From contig NZ_BMKW01000021.1 of the NCBI RefSeq assembly GCF_014644535.1, positions 314 through 60,264 of the forward strand: a stretch of DNA of 59,951 nucleotides. The letters are read 5' to 3'. Made by a program: the position numbers and the translations under genes. Under the pieces are notes generated by a model. The model was not told the origin of the DNA. It saw only the letters and a list, made by a program, of their open reading frames with translations, and ran no database searches. The DNA is from Neoroseomonas lacus (GTDB taxonomy: Bacteria > Pseudomonadota > Alphaproteobacteria > Acetobacterales > Acetobacteraceae). Positions 1 through 10,243 of the stretch are shown here, in pieces. The first letter of the stretch is position 1. The number at the start of each line of letters is the position of its first letter.

Positions 1-259
1 TACGGCGGCGCCGCGCCCGGTCAGGTGGAAGCGCCTGGGCGACGGACGGCGCTTGTGGCCACGAACCTGGCGCCGGGCGGCGTGCCACCGGGCCATGCGT
101 CGGCACGGCGCCGGCCACCCCCGGCAAGCCTCATCGACTGGACTGATGTCGCCGACGGGTGCGGGGCGGTGACGGACATTGCGGCAAGGCCTGACGCCGG
201 CGACGCCAAGTGGCACGCAACCCTTGCCCCCGCCCCCCCACATCGCCATTGAGGGTTCC
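1..259. other. left window edge, no gene assigned
   Basis: No reading frame here can be assigned. One frame stays open from the first base to a stop at 250-252, so the 3' end of a gene starting outside the window is possible, but its composition (Arg, Pro and Ala rich) does not look like a known protein. I see no clear terminator. In related alphaproteobacteria rpsA often lies on this side of ihfB, but nothing here resembles the end of ribosomal protein S1. Confidence 0.3.
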
Positions 260-1174
260 ATGTCTCTCGAACCCGACCTCCTTGCCGACCGCCGCCGTCT
301 GCGCCGCCGCCTGACCCTGTGGCGGGCCCTTGCCATCGTCGCTGTGTTCGGTGCCGTCGCCTTCGTCGCCGGGTCGCGCGGGCCCGAGGGGCTGGCGGGC
401 TCGCAGCATGTACTGCGCCTGCCGGTCTCCGGCATGATCACCGAGGACCGCCGCATCCTCCAGGCGCTGGACCGCGCCGCTACCGACGACAGTGTGCGTG
501 CCGTGCTGGTCGCGATCGACAGCCCCGGCGGCACCATGGCGGGCGGCGAGGCGATGCACACCGCGCTGACGCGCATCGCCGCACGCAAGCCGGTGGTGGC
601 GGTGATGGGTGCGACGGCAGCCTCGGCCGGCTACATGGTCGCCCTGCCTGCGCAGCGGATCTTCGCCCGCGACGCCACCGTCACCGGCTCGATCGGCGTG
701 TTGCTGCAGAGCTTCGAGGTCTCGACCTTGATGGAACGGCTCGGGGTGCGCCCGGAGGTCGTCGCCTCCGGCCCGCTCAAGGACCAGCCGAGCCCGTTCC
801 GCCCTCTCACCGAGGAAGGCCGCGCTGCACTCAACCGCGTGATCGGCGACCTTTACGCGCAATTTGTCGCGATGGTCGCGCAAGCGCGCCACATGGAACC
901 GGACCGGGTGCGCCAATTGGCCGATGGCCGCGTCCTCACCGGCCGCCAGGCGCTCGCTGCCGGGCTGGTGGACGCGATTGGCGGGGAACGCGAGGCTCGC
1001 GCCTGGCTCGCCACCGAGCGCCAGGTGCCCGAGTCGCTGCCGATGCGCGATGTCGAGACGCGCGGCACGGCTGAGCGGCTGCTCTCATCCGTGACCGAAT
1101 CGATGATGAAAAGCCTTTTTTCGGAATGGCTTGGCGTTGACGCCCCCCGCGCGCTTTGGCAGCCTTCGCGCTGA
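260..1174 (+). CDS. sppA: signal peptide peptidase SppA (short form)
   Basis: Membrane-anchored serine protease of family S49, thought to degrade leftover signal peptides. The 304-residue product has an N-terminal transmembrane anchor (about residues 18-35) and one protease domain, the short bacterial form rather than the doubled E. coli form. The likely catalytic pair is Ser122 in ATAASAGYM and Lys174 in SGPLKDQPS. The start at 260 gives a normal charged N-terminus just before the anchor. An in-frame start at 179 would add 27 residues of low-complexity sequence. ihfB follows on the same strand after a short gap. Confidence 0.93.
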   Translation: MSLEPDLLADRRRLRRRLTLWRALAIVAVFGAVAFVAGSRGPEGLAGSQHVLRLPVSGMITEDRRILQALDRAATDDSVRAVLVAIDSPGGTMAGGEAMHTALTRIAARKPVVAVMGATAASAGYMVALPAQRIFARDATVTGSIGVLLQSFEVSTLMERLGVRPEVVASGPLKDQPSPFRPLTEEGRAALNRVIGDLYAQFVAMVAQARHMEPDRVRQLADGRVLTGRQALAAGLVDAIGGEREARAWLATERQVPESLPMRDVETRGTAERLLSSVTESMMKSLFSEWLGVDAPRALWQPSR

Positions 1175-1222
1175 ACCGACAAGGATGCGCCACCGTTCCG
1201 GCGCGCGATGGGAAGGCCTGGG

Positions 1223-1543
1223 ATGACGAAATCCGAGTTGATTGCGCATCTCTCCGGGGCCAATCCGCATCTGCGGCTGCCGGATGTGGAATTGATCGTC
1301 GCCACCATCTTCGCCGAGATCACCACCGCGCTCGCGCGTGGGGACCGGGTGGAGCTGCGCGGCTTCGGCGCCTTCTCGACCAAGACGCGCGATCCGCGTA
1401 CGGGACGCAATCCGCGCACCGGGGAATCGGTCGCGGTGACCGCGAAATCCGTGCCCTATTTCAAGCCGGGCAAGGAATTGCGGGAACGGATCAACAAGCC
1501 GGCGGCGCCGCGCGCGCCTGTGCGTGCGCCCTCCGCCGCCTGA
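1223..1543 (+). CDS. ihfB: integration host factor subunit beta
   Basis: Small HU/IHF-family DNA-bending protein of 106 residues; with IhfA it forms a heterodimer used in nucleoid organisation, replication and sigma-54 promoters. It starts MTKSELIAHL and has the conserved RGFGAF turn followed by the DNA-embracing arm with GRNPRTGE. I chose the start at 1223 because GGAAGG at 1211-1216 is well spaced before it, whereas the earlier in-frame ATG at 1208 has no ribosome site. The Ala/Pro-rich tail after KELRERINK is longer than in E. coli. Confidence 0.93.
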   Translation: MTKSELIAHLSGANPHLRLPDVELIVATIFAEITTALARGDRVELRGFGAFSTKTRDPRTGRNPRTGESVAVTAKSVPYFKPGKELRERINKPAAPRAPVRAPSAA

Positions 1544-1556
1544 AAAGGCCGTGATC

Positions 1557-1868
1557 ATGCGCTGGATCATCTTCATCCCGTTCGCCGGGCTCGTGGTGTT
1601 GTTTGCGCTGTCGAACCGGCAGCCGGTGGACCTTCGCCTGTGGCCCTTCGACCTGGTGTGGCAGACGCCGCTCTCGGTGGCGGTGCTCGCCGCCTCAGCG
1701 CTGGCCTTCCTGGCCGGCGCGGGCATCGTCTGGGTCTCGGGCATGCCGCAGCGCAGCCGCTCGCGCGCCGCGATCCGCCGTGCCGAGGGGCTGCAGCGCG
1801 AGGTGGACACCGTCCGCGCCCGCGAACGTGCCGAAGCGGCCAACCACCTCGCCGGGCAGGGCTCGTGA
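1557..1868 (+). CDS. lapA: LapA-domain membrane protein
   Basis: Small inner-membrane protein of 103 residues with two hydrophobic helices (about residues 2-18 and 36-56) separated by SNRQPVDLRLWPFD, a typical LapA-domain linker, and a charged C-terminal cytoplasmic helix. In E. coli the family (LapA/YciS) works with LapB in lipopolysaccharide assembly; no lapB is in this window. The stop overlaps the GTG start of pyrF in a GTGA arrangement, indicating translational coupling. A GTG at 1551 is an alternative start. Confidence 0.85.
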   Translation: MRWIIFIPFAGLVVLFALSNRQPVDLRLWPFDLVWQTPLSVAVLAASALAFLAGAGIVWVSGMPQRSRSRAAIRRAEGLQREVDTVRARERAEAANHLAGQGS

Positions 1869-2578
1869 GCGCGCGGCCGGCCAGCGCGGCGGCGCGGATC
1901 ATCCCCGCGCTCGACGCCGGCGACCTCGCCCGGGCCGAGGCGCTGGCGGGCGTGCTGGCGCCGCATTGCGGGCTGCTGAAGGTGGGGCTGGAGCTATTCT
2001 GCGCGGCCGGCGGGCCAGCGGTGGCCGCCGTGTCGCGCCATCGCCCGGTCTTCCTCGATGTGAAGCTGCACGACATCCCCAACACCGTGGCCGGCGCGTT
2101 GCGCTCGCTGCTGCCGCTCAAGCCGGCAATGGTGACGCTGCATGCCGGCGGCGGCCCGGCGATGATCGCCGCCGCGCGCGAACAGGCCGAGAAGGCCGGC
2201 GCCGATCGGCCCATCCTGCTCGCCGTCACCGTGCTGACCAGCATGGATGCCGCCGCGCTCGCCGCGACCGGCGTGGCCGACAGCCCGGCCGGGCAGGTGC
2301 TGCGCCTCGCCCGCATGGCGGTGGCCGCCGGCGCCGATGGCCTGGTGTGCAGCCCGCATGAGGCGGCGATGCTCCGGGCCGACCTCGGGCCCGACCCGGT
2401 GCTCGTCGTGCCCGGCGTCCGTCCGGCCGGCAGCGATGTGGGCGACCAGGCGCGCACCGCGACCCCGGCCGAGGCGGTCGCGGCCGGGGCGGATTGGATC
2501 GTGATCGGCCGGCCGATCACCGGCGCCGCCGACCCCGCCGCCGCCGCCCGGGCCATCGCCGCGTCACTGCCGGGCTGA
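1865..2578 (+). CDS. pyrF: orotidine 5'-phosphate decarboxylase
   Basis: Last step of UMP synthesis, orotidine 5'-phosphate to UMP plus CO2, in the cytoplasm. The TIM-barrel protein has the active-site signature DVKLHDIPNT with its catalytic Asp/Lys set, the VTVLTS strand, and the phosphate-binding end IVIGRPIT. The GTG start at 1865 overlaps the lapA stop and gives a 237-residue product, normal for the family. The frame extends upstream without stops, but that part reads against lapA and is not coding. trpF starts 5 bases after the stop. Confidence 0.93.
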   Translation: MSARPASAAARIIPALDAGDLARAEALAGVLAPHCGLLKVGLELFCAAGGPAVAAVSRHRPVFLDVKLHDIPNTVAGALRSLLPLKPAMVTLHAGGGPAMIAAAREQAEKAGADRPILLAVTVLTSMDAAALAATGVADSPAGQVLRLARMAVAAGADGLVCSPHEAAMLRADLGPDPVLVVPGVRPAGSDVGDQARTATPAEAVAAGADWIVIGRPITGAADPAAAARAIAASLPG

Positions 2579-2582
2579 AGCC

Positions 2583-3224
2583 ATGTCGGTCGAGGTGAAG
2601 ATCTGCGGCATCCGCGATGCCGAGGCGCTGGACGCCGCCGTGGAGGCCGGTGCGGATCTCATCGGCTTCGTCTTCTTCCCGCCCTCCCCACGCGCCGTCA
2701 CACCGGCCGAGGCTGGTGCGCTGTCGGCGCGCCACGCCGGCGGGCCCGTGCGCGTCGGTCTGTTCGTCGATCCGACCGACGAGCAACTGGCCGCCACCCT
2801 CGCCGAAGCACCGCTCGGCCTGATCCAGCTTCATGGCGAGGAGACGCCGGACCGCGCCGCCGCCATCCGCGCCCGCTTCGGCCTGCCGGTGATGAAGGCG
2901 CTGGGCATCGGCGCGCCGGAGGACCTGGCCGCTGTGGAGGCCTTCGCCCCGGTGGTCGACCGCTTCCTGTTCGACGCCAAGCCGCCGCCCGGCGGGCCGC
3001 TGCCCGGCGGCAATGCGCAGCCCTTCGAATGGCGGCTGATGGCCGGGCACGCCATCCCGAGGCCCTGGCTGCTGGCCGGCGGGCTCACGCCGGGCAATGT
3101 CGCCGAGGCCATCCGTACCGCCCAGGCGCCGGGCGTCGATGTCTCCTCCGGCGTCGAGCGCGCGCGCGGCGTGAAGGACCCCGCCCTGATCCGCGCCTTC
3201 GTTTCTTCCGCGAAGGGACGTTGA
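2583..3224 (+). CDS. trpF: phosphoribosylanthranilate isomerase
   Basis: Third step of tryptophan synthesis, N-(5'-phosphoribosyl)anthranilate to the carboxyphenylamino deoxyribulose phosphate. The TIM barrel of 213 residues carries the N-terminal KICGI with the catalytic Cys, the catalytic-Asp region FLFDAKPPPGG, and the C-terminal SSGVE phosphate-binding loop. It lies 4 bases after pyrF and is probably co-transcribed. In the usual alphaproteobacterial order trpB follows directly; here a lipoprotein gene and an R element lie between them. Confidence 0.95.
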   Translation: MSVEVKICGIRDAEALDAAVEAGADLIGFVFFPPSPRAVTPAEAGALSARHAGGPVRVGLFVDPTDEQLAATLAEAPLGLIQLHGEETPDRAAAIRARFGLPVMKALGIGAPEDLAAVEAFAPVVDRFLFDAKPPPGGPLPGGNAQPFEWRLMAGHAIPRPWLLAGGLTPGNVAEAIRTAQAPGVDVSSGVERARGVKDPALIRAFVSSAKGR

Positions 3225-3276
3225 CGCGGCGGGGGCCGACGCCGCAGCGTGGCGCCGACTGAAGGAGAAACGCCCG

Positions 3277-4248
3277 ATGCGCGCGCTGCCCCTGTTCCTA
3301 GCCCTGTTGCTCGCGGCCTGCGGCGGCGGCGGTCCACGGCCCGACCCCTTCACCTATACCGGCGCCGGCGGCCAGCCGATGATCGCCGAGCTGTACATGC
3401 CGCCGGGCACCGAGCGCGTGCCCGTCGTCATCCTGTCGCATGACGTGCGCGGCAAGCGCGACGCGCAGTTGCAGCCCTATGTCGATGCGCTGAAGGGGGC
3501 TGGCGCGGCGGTCATCGTGCTCGACCATTACGGGCCGCGCAGCATCGACCCCTCGCAGCCGAGCGGGCAGCGCGCCTGGTTCACCTCGATGGATTTCGCG
3601 CTGGATGCGCTCTCGGCGCTCGACAAGGCGACCGAGAACCAGCGCATCGACACGCGCCGCGCCGGGCTGGTCGGCTTCGGGGAGGGCGGCGGCGGCGGGT
3701 CGGTGCTCGCCGCGCATCAATGGCTGCTGCAGTCGCGCCCGGCCAATGCGGCGCGCTTCCTGGCGGTGGCGGCGGTGCAGCCGGAATGCTCCTACCGCGT
3801 CGGCAATCGCGACACCGGGCGGCGGCCGATCCTCATCATCGTCGGCGACCGCGACAACCGCACGGGGAAGCCGGCCTGCGACGACCTCGGCTCCTATCTG
3901 CGCGCGGCGGGCGGCAATGTGACGGTCAACACCTATCGCGGCGCCCGCCACGGCTTCGACGACCCGCCCGGCGCGGTGCGCGCCGACCCGCAGGGCGAGA
4001 ACATCACCCGCTGCGTCTGGCAGCAGGGGCCGGACGGGCTGTGGCGGGAACGCGCCTCGGGCGTGTCGGGGGCGTCGCTGTTCCGCATCGGGGCGAATGA
4101 CCAGACGGTCGCAGCCTATGTGCGGAGCCGCGAGGCGTGCCGGACGCTCGGCACCGAAACCCAGGGCGATGCGGCACTGCGCACGCGCGCGGTGGGCGAG
4201 GTGGCCGGGCATATGCAGCAGCACGTTGTCAGCGTCAGGCCGCGATAG
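3277..4248 (+). CDS. dienelactone-hydrolase-like lipoprotein lacking the nucleophile
   Basis: A 323-residue protein with a lipoprotein signal (ALLLAAC, acylated Cys near residue 15) and an alpha/beta-hydrolase fold of the dienelactone hydrolase type. It keeps VVILSHDVRG near the oxyanion side, the acid-region strand IIVGDRDN and the late RHGFDDP with the usual catalytic His. The nucleophile elbow, normally G-x-S/C-x-G, reads GFGEGG at residues 133-138, so Gly135 replaces Ser or Cys. As read it should not be a classical hydrolase. It could bind a ligand or use an unrecognised residue. It interrupts the trpF-trpB order. Confidence 0.8.
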   Translation: MRALPLFLALLLAACGGGGPRPDPFTYTGAGGQPMIAELYMPPGTERVPVVILSHDVRGKRDAQLQPYVDALKGAGAAVIVLDHYGPRSIDPSQPSGQRAWFTSMDFALDALSALDKATENQRIDTRRAGLVGFGEGGGGGSVLAAHQWLLQSRPANAARFLAVAAVQPECSYRVGNRDTGRRPILIIVGDRDNRTGKPACDDLGSYLRAAGGNVTVNTYRGARHGFDDPPGAVRADPQGENITRCVWQQGPDGLWRERASGVSGASLFRIGANDQTVAAYVRSREACRTLGTETQGDAALRTRAVGEVAGHMQQHVVSVRPR

Positions 4249-4283
4249 AGGGCCGGGTCGCTCGGTAGACGCGAAGGGTACAA

Positions 4284-4550
4284 CCGGAGAGGACTTTGCC
4301 CCCTCCGGGCCTCCCCCACCAAAGGCCCGAGGCCTTTGGAAACCAATACTTGGCATTGGGCTGTGTGGGCATTTTTCGCAGAAGCGAGACGCCCGCCGTG
4401 CCCGGTGCCAAGCAGCCTCCCGGGCACTTTGCCCCGCGCGCCATCACCACCTTGGTCAGACCCTCGGGCCCAACACCAAGTCGAGGTGTCCAGAGGCCCT
4501 TAGGCCTTTGGTGGGGAGGGCCCGGGAGGGGCAAAGCCCCTCTCGGTTCC
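4284..4550. repeat. R-element copy 1 (full length)
   Basis: Intergenic element between the lipoprotein gene and trpB made of two inverted arms around a central hairpin. Each arm has an outer hairpin (GGGGCAAAGCCCC at 4529-4541) and an inner CCAAAGGCC/GGCCTTTGG hairpin. The left arm read forward (CCACCAAAGGCCCGAGGCCTTTGG) resembles the right arm read on the opposite strand. The centre has its own stem, TGCCCGGTG... against ...CCCGGGCA. It is not coding: similar peptides appear in all frames and copies. Confidence 0.85.
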
Positions 4551-4661
4551 ACCGCCCAGGATTATGCGCCTCCGCACACCAATCTCCGGCGCCGCATCTC
4601 TGCCCCTCTATGGCCGCTCGCCACCCGATCCGCTAAACGTGGCGCTTCCTGGGAACGCCGA

Positions 4662-5905
<1,244 letters not shown>

Positions 5906-5909
<4 letters not shown>

Positions 5910-6724
5910 GCCGCATCGCCACGCGCTTCGCGGCGCTGAAGAAGGAAGGGCGCGGGGCCTTCATTCCCTTCCTCGAAGCCTACGATCCCGACCCCGCCAC
6001 CTCCATGGCGATCCTGCGCGGCTTTCCCCGCGCGGGGGCGGACCTCATCGAGATCGGCATGCCCTTCACCGACCCGATGGCCGATGGCCCGACCGTCCAG
6101 CGCGCCGGCCAGCGCGGGCTGAAGGCGGGCGCGACACTCGCCGGCACGCTCGCCATGGTGCGCGACTTCCGGCGCGAGGACGACGCCACGCCCGTCATCC
6201 TGATGGGCTACTACAACCCGATCCTCTCCTACGGCGTGGAGCGCTTCTGCACCGATGCCTCCGCCTCCGGCGTCGACGGCCTGATCGTGGTGGACGTGCC
6301 GCCGGAGGAGGCCGATGAGATCGAGCCTTCGACGAAGGCGAATGGCCTCGACCTGATCCGCCTGATCGCGCCGACGACGGATGACGTGCGCCTGCCGCGC
6401 GTGCTCGCGGCGACATCGGGCTTCGTCTACTACGTCGCGATCACCGGCATCACCGGCACGCGCAGCGCCACGACGGAAGCGCTGGCCGCCGCCATCCCGC
6501 GCATCCGCCAGCACACCAGCCTGCCGATCGCCATCGGCTTTGGCGTGCGCACGCCGCAACAGGCCGCCGAGGCGTCGCGCATCGCGGACGGCGCGGTGGT
6601 GGCCTCGGCGCTGATCGACACGCTGGCGGCAACGCTCGACGAACAGGGCCGCGCGAAGCCGGACACCGTGCGCAAGGTGCTCGACCAGGTGCGCGCCCTG
6701 TCGGACGCGGTGCGCGCGGCGTAG
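5906..6724 (+). CDS. trpA: tryptophan synthase alpha chain
   Basis: Cleaves indole-3-glycerol phosphate to indole and glyceraldehyde 3-phosphate, passing indole to TrpB. The GTG start lies inside the trpB stop (GTGA), so the pair is translationally coupled. The catalytic Glu is in LIEIGMPFTDP and the catalytic Asp in MADGPTVQ; the YVAITGITGTR and IGFGVRTPQ phosphate-site strands are present. An oddity is FLEAYDPDP where most homologues have a TAGDP sequence. Length is 272 residues. No accD or folC follows, unlike the common order; an R element follows instead. Confidence 0.95.
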
Positions 6725-6731
6725 CCAGGAC

Positions 6732-7075
6732 GGTCGAGGGGCGCTGCCCCTCGAACACCCCGGCAGGAAACTCAGTTTGCGCGTTCAGTGAAGGTCGAGG
6801 GGCGCCGCCCCTCGAGCACCCCGGCAGGAAACTCAGTTTCCTGCACCTTCGCCCGATTTCTGCGAAATCGATGAAGGGGATGGTCCGGCGCGCACACCGC
6901 ATGCGCACCAATGATTGCTCCCGAGGCCTTCGTCGTGAACGCCGCACATCCTGCCCCACGCGCAGGAACCCCAGTCGGTATCGTTCCTGACAGCCCCGCC
7001 CATCGTCAAAGGCCGGCATTCCAAAGTGCCCGGCACTTTGGCGGGGTGGTTTGGAGGGGCGGCGCCCCTCCAACC
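6732..7075. repeat. R-element copy 2 (with tandem short modules)
   Basis: Begins with two tandem copies (6732-6778 and 6793-6840) of a 47-base unit: a GAGGGGC-GCCCCTC hairpin followed by GGCAGGAAACTCAGTTT. In the second copy this completes the palindrome CAGGAAACTCAGTTTCCTG, followed by GATTTCTGCGAAATC. After about 175 bases comes a standard R arm (7016-7075) with the inner CCAAAGTGC/GCACTTTGG and outer GGAGGGGC/GCCCCTCC hairpins. It fills most of the gap between trpA and the next gene. The arm at 7016-7075 matches the reverse complement of 52551-52610 at 56 of 60 positions. Confidence 0.8.
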
Positions 7076-7158
7076 TTCCGCGCGCGCCCCGGTTGTCCTT
7101 CCCACTACCCCGGTGCCATGCTCCGCCCGCGACAGGGACCACAAAGGGATAGACGAAC

Positions 7159-8736
7159 ATGCAACGCAGAGACCTGCTTGCGGCCGGCTTTGCCACGCTG
7201 GCGGCACCGGCGCTCGCGCAATCGGCGAATTCGCGCGTGCTGCGCTTCGTGCCGCAGGCCAACCTCACCTCGCTCGACCCGATCTGGACCACCGCCGCGG
7301 TGACGGAGAACCACGGCTGGACGGTGTTCGACACCCTCTACGGCATGACCGAGGACCTCAAGGTCCGCCCGCAGATGGCCGACAGCCACAGCGTCTCGGA
7401 TGACGGCCTCACCTGGCTCATCAAGCTGCGCGACGGCCTGCTGTGGCACGATGGCGAGAAGGTCACGGCACGCGACTGCGCCATGAGCCTGTCGCGCTGG
7501 AGCAAGCGCGACACTTTCGGCCAATCACTCGGCGTCGTGGTCGAGGCCTGGGAAGCCGCCGATGACCGCACCATCCGCATCCGGCTGAAGTCGAAATTTC
7601 CGCTGCTGCTCGAGGCCCTCGCGAAGCCCGCCGCCGTCGTGCCCTTCATGATGCCCGAACGCATCGCGAGCACCGACCCGTTCCGCCAGATGACCGAGGT
7701 GATCGGCTCCGGCCCCTATCGCTTCATGAAGGACGAATACGTCTCCGGCAGCCGCGCGGTCTACCAGAAGTTCGACGGCTACGTGCCGCGGCAGGAAGCG
7801 CCCTCGCGCACCGCCGGTGGCAAGGTCGCGCACATGGAACGCGTCGAGTGGACCATCATGCCCGACAGCGCGACCGCCGCCGCGGCGCTGCAGGCCAATG
7901 AGATCGACTGGTGGGAACAGGTCAATGCCGACCTCGCCCCGCTGCTGCGCCGCGCCCGTGGCGTGCAGGTCGAGGTGCTGAACCGGCTCGGCTATATCGG
8001 CGTCGCGCGCTTCAACTGCCTGAACGCGCCCTTCGACAAGCCGGCGGTCCGCCGCGCCTTGCTCGGCGCTATCAACCAGGAGGACTACCTGCGCGGCGTC
8101 ACCGGTAACGACCCGTCGGGCTTCCGCGTCTGCCCGTCCATGTGGCCCTGCGGCACGAGCTATGAGAGCACCGCCGGCAACGACCTCCTGCGCGGACCGC
8201 GCGACCTCGACAAGGTCCGCGCCGAACTCCGCACTGCTGGCTACAATGGCGAGAAGATCGTCATCATCAACCCGACAGACTTCCCGACCATCGGGCCGTT
8301 CGGCCAGGTGACGGCGGACCTGTTGCGCCGGCTCGGCATGAACGTCGAACTGGTCGAGACGGATTGGGGCTCGGTGGTGCAGCGCCGCGCCAGCAAGGCT
8401 GCGCCGGACGCCGGTGGCTGGTCGATCTTCCACACCTGGTGGCCGTCGGTCTCCATCATCAATCCGGCGGTGAACGCGACGCTGCGCGGGCAGGGCGAAC
8501 GCGGCTGGTTCGGCTGGTACGCCAACCCGCGCGTCGAGGAGGCGGCGGCACAGTGGCTGCAGGCCTCGACCGAGGAAGAACAGAAGCGCCTGGCGGAACT
8601 GATTCAGCGCGAATCCTTCGAGAACGCGCCGGTGCTGCCGCTCGGGCAGTTCTTCATCGCCACCGCGTATCGCAGCGGGCTGTCCGGCTTCGTGCCGGGC
8701 AACGCGCCCTATCCGTGGAACATCAAGCGCGGGTGA
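7159..8736 (+). CDS. ABC transporter substrate-binding protein, peptide/nickel family
   Basis: Periplasmic binding protein of the SBP_bac_5 (DppA/OppA) type, 525 residues. It has an N-terminal signal (MQRRDLLAAGFATLAAPALAQ, with the arginine pair and Ala-x-Ala cleavage site near residue 20), the NLTSLDPIWT opening strand, and the WLIKLRDGLLWHDGEKVTA region typical of the family. No permease or ATPase genes of the matching type adjoin it; it sits alone between two R elements, so its partner subunits are elsewhere. The ligand cannot be told from sequence. It may be a di/oligopeptide or another small molecule. Confidence 0.9.
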   Translation: MQRRDLLAAGFATLAAPALAQSANSRVLRFVPQANLTSLDPIWTTAAVTENHGWTVFDTLYGMTEDLKVRPQMADSHSVSDDGLTWLIKLRDGLLWHDGEKVTARDCAMSLSRWSKRDTFGQSLGVVVEAWEAADDRTIRIRLKSKFPLLLEALAKPAAVVPFMMPERIASTDPFRQMTEVIGSGPYRFMKDEYVSGSRAVYQKFDGYVPRQEAPSRTAGGKVAHMERVEWTIMPDSATAAAALQANEIDWWEQVNADLAPLLRRARGVQVEVLNRLGYIGVARFNCLNAPFDKPAVRRALLGAINQEDYLRGVTGNDPSGFRVCPSMWPCGTSYESTAGNDLLRGPRDLDKVRAELRTAGYNGEKIVIINPTDFPTIGPFGQVTADLLRRLGMNVELVETDWGSVVQRRASKAAPDAGGWSIFHTWWPSVSIINPAVNATLRGQGERGWFGWYANPRVEEAAAQWLQASTEEEQKRLAELIQRESFENAPVLPLGQFFIATAYRSGLSGFVPGNAPYPWNIKRG

Positions 8737-8744
8737 GCGGCGCA

Positions 8745-9051
8745 CGGAGAGGGGCTCTGCCCCTCTCCGGACCTCTCCCCTTCAAAGGCCTGATACCAGC
8801 GGCCCCTGATCTTGGTCGGTGGGATCGAGAGGGGCGTTGCCCCTCTCGGGCTCTCCTCACCAAAGGCCTAAGGGCCTTTGGAAACCTCGACTTGGCGCGG
8901 TGCGCAGCGGTCTGCAGGGGCGGCGAAACCCACTCTTGCGCACGAAGCACGTGCCGCAACGACAGCATACGTTCCACGCCCAGTGCCAGAAGACGGCATT
9001 CCAAAGTGCACTGCACTTTGGCGGGGTGGTTTGGAGGGGCGGCGCCCCTCC
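8745..9051. repeat. R-element copy 3 (three arms)
   Basis: Lies between two convergent genes. It starts with a GGAGAGGGGCTCTGCCCCTCTCC hairpin, then a second outer hairpin (GAGAGGGGCGTTGCCCCTCTC, 8826-8846) with the inner hairpin CAAAGGCCTAAGGGCCTTTG. After a central region, an opposing arm runs from 8996 (CCAAAGTGCACTGCACTTTGG) to the closing GGAGGGGCGGCGCCCCTCC. Its position past both stop codons would suit a bidirectional terminator. Confidence 0.8.
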
Positions 9052-9055
9052 GTAT

Positions 9056-10075
9056 TCACGCGCCGAACATCGCCTGGATCGCCGCCGGGTCCACATCCTC
9101 GACCTTCGCCGGCTGCCACTTCGGCGCGCCGTCCTTGTCCACCAGCACCGACCGCACGCCCTCGGCGAAGTCCGGATGCACGTTCACCACCACGCGCGTC
9201 AGCGCCAGTTCCGTCGCCAAGCACCCCGCGAGGTCCTGCCGCGCGCCACGGCGCAGCAACTCCAGCGACACGCACAGCGAGGTCGGCGACATCCGCCGCA
9301 GGATTTTCGACTGAGCTGCCGCCCAGTCGGTGCCTTCGGCGTCCAGCGCGGCAATGATCCCGGCGATGCTGTCTCGGCCGAAGCAGCGGTCGATCGCCTC
9401 GCGATGCGGCGCGAAGGACGCCTCGGGTGGTGTCGCGGCGAAGCGCGCCACGGCATCGGTACCTTCGGTCACCAGGGCGGCGCGCAACGCGGCAAGGCTC
9501 TCGCGCGGCACGAAATGCGTGGCCAGGCCCGCATGCACCGAATCCGCCCCGGTCAGCCGCGCCCCGGTCAGCGCCAGCCAGGTGCCCACCGCACCCGGCA
9601 GCCGCGGCAACACGTAGGAGGTGCCGACATCCGGGAACAGCGCGATCGCCGTCTCCGGCATCGCGACCAGCGCATGCTCGGTGACGATGACCGGGCCGTT
9701 ATGCACCGCGACGCCGATCCCGCCGCCCATGCAAACGCCGTCGATCAGGCTGACCCAGGGCTTGGGGAAGGTGGCGATGCCGGTGTTGACGGCATATTCC
9801 TCGGAAAAGAATGCTTCCACCGAAGCGGCATCGCCGGCGATCGCCGCCTCACGCACCGCGCGCACGTCCCCGCCGGCGCAGAAGGCGCGCCCGCCGGCCC
9901 CTTCGAGCACTACCAGCTTGACCGAAGCGTCGTCCTTCCACGCGTCGATCGCCTGGGCGAAGGCGCGGATCATCTCCAGCGTCAGGGCGTTCAGTGCCTT
10001 GGGCCGGTTCATCAGCAGGGTGCCGGCGAGACCCTCCCGCGCAGCGATCAGGGTGGGTTCAGCGGTCTCGCTCAT
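9056..10075 (-). CDS. 3-hydroxyisobutyryl-CoA hydrolase-like enoyl-CoA hydratase family protein
   Basis: Crotonase-fold enzyme of 339 residues. It has the oxyanion-hole strands (GRAFCAGGDVR and CMGGGIGVAVH) and MPETAIALFPDVGTSY, whose Glu and Asp match the catalytic residues of 3-hydroxyisobutyryl-CoA hydrolases, plus the longer C-terminal ECH_2-type extension. The expected role is release of 3-hydroxyisobutyrate from its CoA ester in valine breakdown. A plain enoyl-CoA hydratase would lack the PET...PDVG pair and this length. The stop lies only a few bases past the R element, and the gene is divergent from the polyamine transporter ATPase. Confidence 0.88.
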   Translation of the reverse strand: MSETAEPTLIAAREGLAGTLLMNRPKALNALTLEMIRAFAQAIDAWKDDASVKLVVLEGAGGRAFCAGGDVRAVREAAIAGDAASVEAFFSEEYAVNTGIATFPKPWVSLIDGVCMGGGIGVAVHNGPVIVTEHALVAMPETAIALFPDVGTSYVLPRLPGAVGTWLALTGARLTGADSVHAGLATHFVPRESLAALRAALVTEGTDAVARFAATPPEASFAPHREAIDRCFGRDSIAGIIAALDAEGTDWAAAQSKILRRMSPTSLCVSLELLRRGARQDLAGCLATELALTRVVVNVHPDFAEGVRSVLVDKDGAPKWQPAKVEDVDPAAIQAMFGA

Positions 10076-10243
10076 GGCATTCGCTCCCGTGGGGCCGGTA
10101 CCGCGCGGAACGATGCGTCCGCACGGGTGCAGGGTGGTCGTGACGACGACAGGCCAGGGCGGTTGCCCCACCCCGTGGCCGCCAGCGGCGTTACCGTCGC
10201 ACCCGGCCGTTGACAAGCCGCCCCCGGCGCCGGATGCAAGGCC

